Assembly: GCA_034008185.1 (NCBI GenBank)
Contig: CM067089.1
Coordinates: forward strand, 24,338,213 to 24,402,212
DNA length: 64,000 nucleotides
Reading direction: 5' to 3'
DNA from: Gorsachius magnificus
Taxonomy: Eukaryota; Chordata; Aves; Pelecaniformes; Ardeidae
In this document: positions 15,601-26,960 of the stretch, in pieces
Layout of the letters: each line of letters starts with the position of its first letter
Position numbering within the stretch: position 1 is the stretch's first letter
Notes under the pieces: generated by a model
Seen by the model: the letters and a program-made list of their open reading frames with translations, nothing else
Told to the model about the DNA's origin: nothing
Database searches by the model: none
Made by a program: the position numbers and the translations under genes

Positions 15601-17768
15601 CTCTCAAGTTTTAACCACCCAGAAGCACACTGGCAAGCTCCTGCCTCCCAGGCAGTTTAAATTTAATGATTGACATTCTCCATGCATCCAAGAAAGTTTC
15701 TCCTAAGAATGCATGTTAATTTAATGGAGAGCAGACCATTTTCATCTTGTTATTCAGAAATGCTCTGATTTCTGCCAGGCACGCTGTTTGAATTTCTCAA
15801 CTGTTACCCAACTATTACAGCTGGACCATCCCGCCACAGTCGTGTTGTCTGTCATCCCCCGACTGCCATCCGCGATAGCACTCACAGCTCAATTTCCTCC
15901 TGTTTCAGACTTCCATCTTTGTATACTGAAAACTCCTGTCTTCTCCACTTCTGCTTATGGACTTAACTTCTGTTGGTGAAGCAGTCGTTTTCTTCCCAGC
16001 TAGTGTCAGCCAATATCCATGAAATTCCAGCTAATACTTAGTTCTCTAGAAAGGTATTGATATCAGAAACATAGGAGTTTTCTCCTAGTTGGCACCTGAA
16101 ATGCCTACTTTCTATGGCCTCCCTATTCCAATGGAAAGTATTTGCTTTATAGATTTAGTAGTTTTAAACTCTTCTCCCATTCGGTGCAGTTTAGAGAAAA
16201 CTATACATCAATGGGGGTCTTTTCACTATCAGTCATGACAGAGAAGCCAAGACAGATCTTGGTAATTCATGAAAATGGGTCTTTTGCTCACCAGTATTAT
16301 CCTTTGTTAATCTAACCTTATTTTTCATATTTTACATGGTTTTTAACCTTCAAAGAGCAGACATTATTGCATAGGCTAAAATATTTTTATCATCTTCTAA
16401 AAAGGAACATTTAGGATAGGCCACAAAAGGAAACGTTTAGAAAAGGAGCACAGGTTAGATGAGAGCATCACAATATAATGTAGAGGCTTTGTTCCAATAG
16501 TAACCAAGCTGAGCAGAGAAAGTGTATTTACATATCATCTTTGAATCAAAATTTGTAGTATGTCAGAAATTGGTACCTATGAGCTACATAATACTTATGA
16601 GGGACATGGTTTCAAGACCAAATTTGTACTGTCAAGGCCCAAGGCCTGTCAGAGCATGACACAGGAACTTGAAATGCTGGATGAAAGCTTTAAAAAGAAC
16701 ACGTTTCAGCTTCTGATTTTCCTGGGCAAGTCTCACTTTCCTTCTGTGATTGGATGAGGAAAAGAGATACATCTGAAACATATTAAAAACAGGATAAAAG
16801 TGAATAAAATATTACCTCTAGAATGATAGAGTGGAGATTTAAATTATAAGATACTAAGTTTACTTTTCACATCTTGAAAAACCTCTTCCAAATGTAAAAT
16901 ACATATTTCACCTCTGCCATAAGTTCTGTCATGCTTTCGATCACAATAGTTTCAGCCAAGACAAAATGTTTCAGAAGTGAGGGAATCAATCCATAAAATT
17001 TCTGGTGCCACTTGTACTTAACTTTTCCAAGTACCTGTGAATAATCTCCTTTTTAAGACTGTCTCCTTTATATTCATTTAAAGAGGTGCTCTGGTTTTCA
17101 AAGCACTCAGCTCCCAGTGAGTCCTGGTTTTCTAAGCCACGCGTGCTAGGGCTTTGTTAGCTGAAGCAGTTAACCCAGTGCCCCGATTCTGAGAGGCGCT
17201 TGGTTCTCCATGCGGTTCGCTGTTTACGCAGGTATCTGAAGATGCTAAGAGGTACCCACTCTTGCTGAAGTCTTAGGTGAAATTTCCCATACTCAAGGGC
17301 AACAGATGTCATCTTAACTTTCCTCTTTGGGTAAAAATTCCTCACCTTCTTTTCATTGCGAACACCTGTAACTGTGAATATAGATATCATTTATTTGTTA
17401 TGTTCCTTTCTCTTTCTTTTAATAAAAACTCACAGAGTGAAGGTTGTGTGGGGCTGTGGCTGGTAGGAACAGAAGGAGCTCTCTTCAGCAGGGAAAACTG
17501 CTCCTTTGGTTTTAAAACGGTATTTGAGGAATCAGGGGTTCTCTCTGGACAAGAAGAGAGCAAGAACTCTTAAAATCATTTTGAGGGCACTAATAAAGAT
17601 CAGTCTTGATAATCTTTAATTTATTGAAGTACAAATAGAGACTTCGGTGAGGCAGGTGACTCAAGCATGATACTGAATTTGAACTAGCCAGGCTACCTGT
17701 GTACATACAGTTAGGCCAGTATTTCAGTGCCTTGCCCTGTGGCAAACGGATACCCTCAAAAAACCTAA

Positions 17769-17939
<171 letters not shown>

Positions 17940-18274
17940 TACTGGTGAATTGGAGGGATCAAGAGTAACTCCCATGTTGCCATGGGATTGCTGCCTAAAT
18001 TTTTCTTCCTTCCCTTTCCTCACTTTTCCAATTACCTGCATCAACGCTTCTGTACTTCTGTTCATTGTATTCTAAACAGGATATATATTTCTATGGTGTT
18101 TTCCTTTTCGTACCACTACAATGTCTCTGTAGTCTTAACTTTTGGAAACAGTGCTTAGTGAAGCTTATTTTCTCATCCATCAGGAAAAATTGCTCTATTT
18201 ACACAGTTTATGAGGAAGTCCCATGTAAATGACACCGCTGATTAATACCATTAAAATACTTCTGTTGAATTATC

Positions 18275-18420
18275 TAGTTCATATCCAGCTGTGGCCAAAT
18301 CCTACTCAACTTACATGGAATCAATAGACCTGACTTTATTTCTCACTTGATGTTATAAACCAGGAATTGTTCTTTCTATACAGTGGAGTCACGCTAGTGT
18401 AAAGAGCAGCGTAAATGTCC
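18275..18420 (+). repeat. Ancient amniote interspersed repeat, worn, inside ADK 3' UTR
   Basis: The block begins ggccaaatcctactcaactt, continues through gatgttataaaccagg and ends with cagtggagtcacgctagtgt. It resembles a family common in reptile and bird genomes whose consensus has a 'ccaaatcctgctc ... gtgtaaa ... tggagtcac' pattern. Similarity is judged by eye and I cannot name the family. It lies wholly within the inferred ADK 3' UTR. Confidence 0.5.
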
Positions 18421-18970
18421 CAAGAATTTCCTTACATATTTGTGTGTACGAGGTCTGGCCATCAGATGCAGCCCAGCTTCCATGAAAGTGAACAACTATT
18501 TTGTCAGTAAGTTAAGGACCTGACCCAAAGCTGATGTCATGCATTCGGTCATCTTGCACTGATGCCAGCAGCTTTGGGTCTGGCACTACATGAGAGCAGG
18601 ACCTGGCCACTCTGTGTATGGTCACATTCACCTGCCAGGTGAGCTAGCAGATAGGTACTTTCAGTGATTTCAGGGCAGATGCATGAGCTGATGATGAACA
18701 TAAACATACAGATAGATCCTATCTCCTCCGTGTGAGCTTTGTAGAGGCTGTATTTAATTAAGGTACACATAGTGAAAATGAGGTACAGAAATATTTATGC
18801 AGGATATATTGACAGGATATGCCAAACGGAATCTCTGAAACGCACATTTTTAAACTTTTAATTTACTTTGGATAATTAAGCAATATGGTGGATTTTGTTT
18901 GTATTTACAGTATTCAAAGAGGTGATCTGACACTGCATTCATTACTTTGCTATGTAATTTGATACTGATA

Positions 18971-18976
18971 AATAAA
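18971..18976 (+). terminator. ADK: Polyadenylation signal AATAAA for ADK
   Basis: A canonical AATAAA is followed 20-50 bases later by a GU-rich stretch (ggttttgtattggtatgtgt), the usual downstream element. It is the first AATAAA after the ADK stop codon on the + strand. Confidence 0.65.
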
Positions 18977-21079
18977 AAATTGTCATACAGTAACTCCTGG
19001 TTTTGTATTGGTATGTGTCTGGCTTTCTTCCACATATTGTACTGGAATGGGAACAGGCAATGGGTGCTTAACCCACAGTACATCCTAGATCTCAACAGTT
19101 TATACGTGCCTTTCAGTGTCCAGGTGGGTGTCAAGGGTGATCTCCGCAGCAAGGAGGGGAAGGAACATCATTTTGGTGTTTGTACCACAGGAGAAATGAA
19201 ACATTCATGGCTAGGGCTTATCAAAAATGTTGAGTCAGTGCAGGCTTCGCACTTTACTGCATAGCGTGGTACAAGGGACACACAGAGCTTGAATGTTGTT
19301 GTCACAGTTTGCAAAGAGCATGGGGAGAAATCACGGCTATGATCCCAATTCCCTTGTTTGGCCCAGTATCCAGTCTGCTACATTGGACAACAGGCTCTGT
19401 CGTCTTAGAGATCCTTTGGTGGGATCCCTGCAAGTACATCAAGGAGCTTCGAAACCAGCCACTTCTGAAAATCCTCATGAGGCCATGGGTGAATTCCGTC
19501 ATCGCAAGCACAGGTCACTGCATTGTAAGTACTGTCTGTTCTTCAAGGACTGGGGCTCACAGTTTCTATCTGAAAAAGACTGCATGTACAGGCCTTGTCT
19601 GTCTGTGGACGTACTCATGAACAGCTTTGTGCAGGTGAGACTTGTCTGGTTCCTTCATAGGGACACTCTCGAAAGAGCTCTCGACTTCGCATTTCTCATG
19701 TTCTAGCATAGGAGGGAGGAAGAGGAATATATATGGGAGTGAAAATGGAACTGCAAACAAAACTGAAAGAGGCTACAGCGTGCATGGTCTTTATGGGTTG
19801 ATCAGAAGAATGTTATTTTTTACATCTCATGGTTAACTTTTGATTCTTTAACTTCACATATCCATGTGATACATTTTAATCAAGAAAAGCTGACAAGTCG
19901 AGGAAGGATGTTTTGCAGTCCCTGCTTTTAATGTATAGTCACATACATCTCACCATGCTTACTGCATGAATTTGTCTGTCAGTAAGGAAAAACCCAATGC
20001 TCTAGTGGTTAAATTTGCTGTTGCCTTTGCTCTACTTCCGTGACACTTCCCATTCCTTTTGAAACAACTTCATCAACATCCTGGCCAGATAATTATGGCC
20101 CATTAAAAACAGAATATAAACATTCTTTACCGTACCAATGAAACTACCAGACAGCATAACTACTGTAAAGGAAGGTAGTCGTAACATAGCGGGGGTTCTT
20201 TCTTTCTTTCTCTCTTTCGGTTATTCCTTGTTTTCAATTCAGGATGCCAGAGAGTCAAGTCAGAGGTTCTGTTCCGAGCTTTTCCACTGACATGCTTGGT
20301 GAGCTTGGGCTCCTGACATTTGACTCTGAGTGTCAGCTACAAAGCATAATTTGAAGCCAGTGGGAGCAGCTGAGGAATAAACGACTGCCCAATTCATGGA
20401 AGGGCATCACAGTCTGCCCTGCTCTATTTAGCCACTCATTATTTCTCCAATAGCTGTCAATGGATATTCTTGGATGATACATAGATACTTAGAAACCTAT
20501 TGCCAAATCTTGCTAAACAATTTCAATTTCGCTGTCAAATGGCCTGACAATTTCATTCTGGATTCTTTTCAGGATCTGTATTTCTTTCCTGCTTCTCACT
20601 GATGAAGGGGGTTTTTATCTATGTAATGGATAACGGTGCCATCCTTAATGTTCTCTCTCACAAATATTCTTCCTCTCTCTTTGGTCCTCTATTCTCACAG
20701 AGGCACGTCAGAGAACTGGGCTTCCTGAAAAACGTCATTGAAAGAGTTGTCTGCCAGTGACATGTGCCACTGTCTCAAATCCCAGATGGGATAACTGAAG
20801 TGAGTCTGTCGCTGAGCTGGAGCCATCATTCAAACCCAGAGTTCTTACCTGGGTTACTTTCAGGAAAACAAATATTGGAAATCCATTTCCCACTAGCCAC
20901 CGACCAAAGTATCTCACCCTCATGAAGATAAAACTCTTCCCTTCTGCTGGAAATAAGACTGCATCTCCTGTGCCCAGCATTGTGCGTTTCAGGCCTGGTT
21001 TAGTACCACACCAGTGGGTAGCAATGCTGCTGAGATCAACGGGCATGGCAATAGGCCCTGTGAGAAGCTGAGAAGACTT

Positions 21080-21190
21080 AAAAGCTGGGAATCGGGAAAT
21101 AAAGGTTGCATTTCCGTTCCTGCAGGTGATCCACTTGGTTACCTTGGGCAGATCCCTTTCCTCTCTCAGTTTCTCTGTAAAGAAGGTGGT
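21080..21190 (+). mobile_element. MIR-like SINE fragment
   Basis: The core ttggttaccttgggcagatc followed by ctctctcagtttctctgtaa matches the MIR pattern 'gaccttgggcaagtcac ... cctcagtttcctcatctgtaaaatggg'. The upstream part (ctgggaatcggg ... ttccgttcctgc) fits the worn tRNA-related/core region. It is old and on the + strand. Confidence 0.65.
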
Positions 21191-22979
21191 GAGCTCAATG
21201 AGGTGGTGAACCCAAGAGGGGAAGGTGGTAAGAATTCAAGTGGGGCAGTATCGGCCACGTCTCTGCCTGTACTCCTTGCTGGTCTTTTGATTATTTGAAT
21301 TTTCCCTTTTGTACATGAACTAACTTAAGCTGTTTGTTTACCCTTAAAAATAGTGCTGGCTGCTACTACTTGTTTGAGGGTTAAGGCAGGGAAGGCAAAG
21401 GAGGGGAAAGGAAAGAAAAAAAAGCTTTACTTGTAAAGCAAAGTAAAATATGCTACATGAAAATGACAATAGAAACGCACACTGTTTTAAGATGACAAGT
21501 CTGGGAACGATCTTTAATTTAAAGGGTCTTATCCACAGTTTTCGTAAAGAAATGTTAATTAAAAGTGTGATGACATGTTTGGGATTTAAAGGAAATCATT
21601 CTGCAAAGGATTTATAGCAATCACAGCTCCCGAGCATTAGGATTACAGATCCTTGTGCTGTTCCTTTTCAGTGATCATGTGATTGGCCTGCTGTTAAATA
21701 TAGCTCCCATTTAGTGAATTGAGACAGGCATGGGAAAGGTAGGGATAGTTTCCCTTTAACCAGCGGGATTTCAGAGGTGTTGGAGATTATACAATTCATT
21801 AGTTTTTACATAAGATCAAAGAGAGAGAGGAAGTCTTAATTTGGGCACCAACTGCTACTGTCTGAAAGTCTCGCAGCTTAAATGAGAAGAGAACATGTGC
21901 GGTGCTAACCGCCTGTGTTAGAGCATGAGCCTATTGTTTTATATCTCAGTAACTCATTGTTCTCTTCCCGGAGATAATTCTCACACTCCAGACCTTCGCA
22001 GATAGTTATGTCTATTGTGAATAGTTCAGCAACCAACTGGCTCGGAGGTTATTGCCTAAGCATCCTTCTCTCGGTCTAATCCCCTGCAAGGTTTTTTTCT
22101 GAGCAGTGTTGTTAATCTAAAATGACTGCTAACTGACTTCTGTGTCAAACATTATTCATTATGTACTTTAAATGCTTCCTGCAGAGGCCAAAATACATTT
22201 TGCCTTTTAAAAGCAGACCACAACGAGTGCCTATGTAGGATATTTCCTAAAAGATTAGACTCAAAGCGGCAGTTAGATGATGAGGGGGGAAACTGTGCTT
22301 AAAACAAAGCTTCACAATTTAGCCAGGGACATACAAAATGGACAAACCTCAGTTACCAAAACCCACTTTTTGTATAGAATTATCTATAAGCTGCTCCTGT
22401 GAGAGGAAGCACGCATCCTTGCAGGGCAGGATAAATACTTTTATAACGACACGGACTAAGCAACCTTATTAGAAAACGAAGGCCAAATAAACAAAATTTT
22501 TAAAAGCAGTAGTTCTTCTTTTGTGTCTTTTTCTTTTTTCAGGTGTCACTGATGTTGGCATAAAGCGAGAGGGGTTTTTTGTGTCAATGGCACTGACAGG
22601 CCTTGCATGCGTAATGACAGTATGGGGAGAGAGACAGACAGATAGATTTGAATAGCAATAAGGTGGGTTTTCTTCCAGTGTGAAAAGAGCATGGGATTCA
22701 TGTGTACCGAGATAAAGTATAGCCTTGCTGCACAGTGCAAATATTTAATGCTGTTCTAACTATCCCTTGGTTATTGGAGTGTGACAGTTAATAGCCGTCA
22801 GCTGCCAAACCCAGTGAACAGTTTGGTTCCCTAAAAAGAAAATGAAAAGTTAAAAAATGAAGCCAAGTCAGACTAGGAACCTGCAAATCATAAATGTGCT
22901 CTACCTTAGCAGGCAGATCATCTCCAAAGTTCAGAGCCAAGTCGACCTGAGCTGCTTCTCAAATGAGAGAAGGCTCAAG

Positions 22980-23095
22980 TACGTCTGTATTCTAGTCCCA
23001 GCTTTGCCAGGTACTCACAGGCAAGCTTTGGCTGGGCTTTCTGCCTCCCGAGGCCCTGTTACTCCCTAGCAATGTTTGTAAAGGAGATGGAGTAA
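22980..23095 (+). mobile_element. MIR-like SINE fragment, divergent
   Basis: The series tctagtcccagctttgccag, then actcacaggcaagc, then gtttgtaaaggagatgg follows the MIR order (ttcgaatcccggctctgccac, gtgaccttgggcaag, ctgtaaaatggggat). Divergence is high, so the family assignment is tentative. Confidence 0.5.
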
Positions 23096-24792
23096 AGGCT
23101 GGAATGAAGAAAAGCAAAGCATTATCATTATTCTGGATCGAATATCTCAAGTCAGTGGTGCAGCGTAAATGCACAGAAAAATGGAAGAGCTCCTAAACTG
23201 AGAGTGAGAGGAATGGTGTGCTTGGAAGGCCTCCCTGTCTGTCGTGCCATGGAGATGTTAAAGTTGGTGTGAAATATTGCCCTGAAAGAAGCATTACTGT
23301 GGAATAATAACAGCATATGAGAGAATATTTCAAGAAACTGATTCAGCTTGAAAATCACCTCTCATTCTACATATTATTTTTCTTATTCATGCTAGAAGTA
23401 ACACTTCACTGTACTTAAAAATTGCTCTATTTTGAAGATAGCTACTTTTTGGGTCCCTGGGAATAGTCACATTCCCTCTTCCCCTATGTATCTGCTGGCT
23501 GTTCTTATGTGATAGCAAGTACCAGACCTAAGTGACCAAAGGCCACACTGCCCAGGCTCCCCATGTAGCCCCTGGAGAGCAGGATGCCAGAGGGCAAGGT
23601 GGAGCAGGGGGCCAAGCAGCAACTCCTGAAATGCGCTGCAGGCACCTCTGCTGGCTCTAGAGGGAATGTGAGGTGGGACCGACTGGCTCTAAGGCCATCA
23701 GCCATCTAGAGCGGGAGCAGAGCGAGGGACCGCTCTTCCCTGGCCTCTTCCCTCTGTTGGTATTGCATCTTTCACAGAAAGGCAAGAGGAGGGAAAATAA
23801 ACAACAAACAGGCAAATAAAGCAGCAAAATCTTTAACCATCAGCAAAATGGCTCATATTTAAATTACCTTGATCTCAGTTTCTTAAAATTATTCGGATTG
23901 CAAGTTAATTATGATTCTTCTGGTCTCTCCTCTTCATATTAATCCTTGTGGTAGCTACTGCACAAAACCCCATTGCTCATCTGCTGTTCCAGCAGCACTT
24001 CCTACACAACCTTTTGTTTCAATAGGATTTATCTCTCTCCTGAAGTATTTCCCCACAAATGCACCTCCTGTCCCCGTTAGCCTCATACAAAGAGTAGGTT
24101 TGGGTTTTTTAAGGGGTGAGTCTCTTACCAATTGCAATAGGTTTTCCCAAAAATCAGGTTCTTGTCATATCTGTGGCTCAGTGAATTATAAATGAAATCA
24201 TTGATCCAACTTTGGGATTTATTTTCAGGGATATCGTCTATTGGTGGGACTATTAATGGCTCTCAAATAACTTGCAGGATTCCCAGGGTTGTTCTATCAA
24301 CCTATCACATGGACAGACCTATTTTAGTCCAGCCTGTCCTAAAGCACAGCCAGCTGCTGTGGCTGTCTTGCAGGGTAAGGACAAAGCGCTTTCCTGTTCA
24401 TCTCCCAAGGTCAGTACAATAACAAACACATTTTATGTCTGATAGTGAAAAGCATTTATCAGTGCAACTTTTGCATTCCGTAAAGGGCCATGGATTTGAC
24501 AAGACGAACACCCTGGACTTAGGGAAGGTTGCGCTCCAGATACATGGTGATTTGTATGTATCATGAATACATACATGATACATTTCATTGCCTAAAATTA
24601 GCAGTAAAACAGCCTCTTGAGGCTTGATGTTTATTATGCACCACAGTGTTTCAGGACAAAGCAAGAAACAAGATTTTAGCACATAACCTGGCACATTCAG
24701 CTTGGGAAAGGAAGAAATTAATTTGGAATGACTTGTGATAGTATGTTTACTAGAGAAATTTATGCCAGCTCAGAAATTAGCCCTTCTACCCC

Positions 24793-24816
24793 CCAGCAGC
24801 AGCAGCAGCAGCAGCT
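24793..24816 (+). repeat. CAG trinucleotide microsatellite, about 7 units
   Basis: A short perfect (CAG)n run after a C-rich stretch. It is intergenic, with no sign that it lies in a coding exon. Confidence 0.9.
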
Positions 24817-25957
24817 TAAATTGGGCCATGGGAGTCTCAGAGAGTAGGAAGGAAGATATCTGAATTTCCCTGAGGCTCAGAGTTCTGCCCTGAAAAGAAG
24901 CCTTGCATATTGTCGTCTCAAAGAAAAAAGATAAATTGTAGTGTACTTGGGTATTAACTTGCACAGTATTAGCTACAGCTTTGCAGTTTGGGTTGACGTG
25001 CAGAAGTACTGGCTCATCCTTTGCATGACATATCTGCACACCTCTGGTGACACAGTGTTTGTTTGCCCCTCTTGATCCTGCTTATAAAGACACAAGTAGC
25101 ATGTTTTATTTATCCTAGACTTGTAACTTTTTCCTAATGACCTCATTTTTCTGAAAGGGATGAAGATGGGGCAGTGATGTAGAGGACATGTCTCCTGTAT
25201 CGTAGTTCCTACCTTCTGAGACAATCAGCTTCCCTCGAAGTCTCACTCATTCTTTGCTGAACTGACGGTGGAAGAACTACTTTGTGCTAAAAAGACCAGT
25301 GAGATTTCTACTGATCCTCTGTCACCTGTGCCTCTTCCCATGTGTCACGCTGTAGCGAGAAATCAGCTCTGTTGTACCAGCAGGCAGCCCTACCAAAGGA
25401 CTAGCCTCTTTTCTTTAATTGGCTTTAATTCTCGTTCTTTAATTTTCCTTGGATGTATCTTGCCCATGTCCTAGCCCGTCCTGGTGCTGTGATACCGCAC
25501 GGGATTAGAGCACAGGTCCTTGCAGCCCTGTATCGCAGCTGGATTAGGCTGAGTAGTGCACAGAGCGGCAGGGATCACGAGGGCCTTGGTTTACTTCCCC
25601 TCTGAACGCCACTGGCAAAAAAGAAAACAGACACGAACGCCTGTTGCACAGGTCTCTTGCCTCTCAGTTCTGCTCATTTAGCTCAGCTTAATGATTCTTT
25701 TTGGCTGCCTCTTCCCTTCCAAACTATAGCTGTGAATATTCATCTTTAAAAGTAAAGCACCGTAGAAGAGGGCCTTCATACAGGACTCTTGCCGGCTGCC
25801 ACTCCTGCTGACAAAAAAGATTGCGAGAAGCAAGAATTTGAATAAAGGACAAACGTCACATATGCTGTGTGCTATGGAGGACAAATGCTGAATACAAAAT
25901 ATGTTTAATTGCTGAGTTAATTATCTCACTAAAGTCTAAATGTTGTTTTTCGGCGCT

Positions 25958-25970
25958 CCCCCCCCCCCCC
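25958..25970 (+). repeat. Poly-C run, 13 bases
   Basis: An uninterrupted C run after cggcgct. Its length is likely to vary between individuals and is error-prone in sequencing. Confidence 0.9.
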
Positions 25971-26589
25971 AGTTGTTTACTTTTATCAGTTAGAAAATAA
26001 AAAATCAATGTCATGAAAAACATAATTATATTCCTACTAATCTGGAGTGTTTTCTCATTTGAGTACTGCAGTCTGATGCGTTTTATCACTTTCCATCAAA
26101 TTATAGCAGTGGAAATTGCCAGCTAAAAGCTATGGCTTTAGAGCAAAAAAGGGGAAGAAGGAAACCCACCCCAAAGCCATGTGCCTTGCCAATCAAATCT
26201 TATTCCTAATGACAAAGCCTCTGCGATTTTCTTTCTGACAATACATGAATAGCTAGTGAATAATTGGTTCAACAGGAGCTTCATTAAAGTCCAAGAGAGA
26301 AAGCAGGATCTTTCATGTGAATAATTTGGAATGATTGGTAAAGATGAGGCATTATTATAGGATTGCCTTCTGCTCCACAGTCAGAAATATGCAGCCTCTT
26401 CCTTGCTGAAGTGTGAAAACATTTTGTAAATAGTTCTAGCTACTCCCAAGTGGTGGATGATCTTGCTACTTAGCGAAATGACTTTTTGGTTGCTACTGTT
26501 TCTGGATTAAATGCACCCATTCTCCACACAAATGGAAAGTAATTGAGCTTTGTCTGGGGAGCCCAGCTGCGGACACATCCTCCCACTCC

Positions 26590-26960
26590 CAGCTTGAAGA
26601 GGTTTTGGTGTAAAGCCTTGGGCGCTTCTCCTCCACCACTGCAGCGCGAAGGGTAGCGACCCTGACCCCCGGAAATCCAGACCCTGCGGCTACGTGCCCC
26701 GGCTCACCCCAGCACACTGCTTCGCTCCGTGCCGCCCAGGCTGGGCTGGAGGGTAGACATGGGGTGGGTGCACCAGCCTGTCCCCAGCGGCTCAGCCGGG
26801 CTCTGCTCAGCAGGGCGAGCGCTACCCCCGTGAGGGCCCTGCGGCGCCGCTGGAGCAGGAGTCCACGCCAAGCAGCCACCTCAGCGTGGAGCGAGCGCCC
26901 TCTCCTCCCAGGCTCACCCGACCCCGCGCCCCAGGGGTCCTGCCAGTGAGCCACAGCGTG
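26590..26960. promoter_or_regulatory. Small CpG-rich patch, possible orphan CpG island
   Basis: This stretch is strikingly GC-rich and CpG-rich (e.g. ctgcggcgccgctggagcag) against AT-rich flanks. It lies about 7.6 kb past the ADK poly-A signal and about 20 kb before the KAT6B promoter. A long minus-strand open frame across it (26493-26996) is the expected by-product of few stop codons in GC-rich DNA and has no recognisable domain. A TATAAA (27061-27066) lies just to the right. It could be an enhancer, a lncRNA promoter or a decayed GC-rich repeat. Confidence 0.45.

Larger units (their letters stand above)
17940..18993 (+). other. ADK: ADK 3' UTR (inferred extent)
   Basis: The 3' UTR is inferred from the stop codon at 17939 to a cleavage site about 15-20 bases after the AATAAA at 18971. 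I found no earlier AATAAA; an ATTAAA near 18250 could serve as a weaker, shorter alternative. The stretch around 18275-18420 resembles an ancient amniote repeat and would be transcribed. The exact cleavage base cannot be read from genomic sequence alone. Confidence 0.6.
18994..26580. other. Intergenic region, first part: no gene recognised
   Basis: There is no convincing coding exon. Overlapping open frames at 19293-19836 are about 60-137 codons long in several frames on both strands and show no recognised motif. MIR-like SINE fragments occur at 21080-21190 and 22980-23095, a short CAG repeat at 24793-24816, a hairpin-forming inverted repeat at 24556-24583 and a C13 run at 25958-25970. The block at about 21480-22540 is AT-rich and looks complex rather than repetitive, and is a candidate regulatory element. 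Confidence 0.7.

Noticed and set aside
19293..19836. Overlapping open frames of 64-137 codons in several frames
   Set aside because: There is no homology I recognise, no codon-use signal and no splice context that favours one frame.
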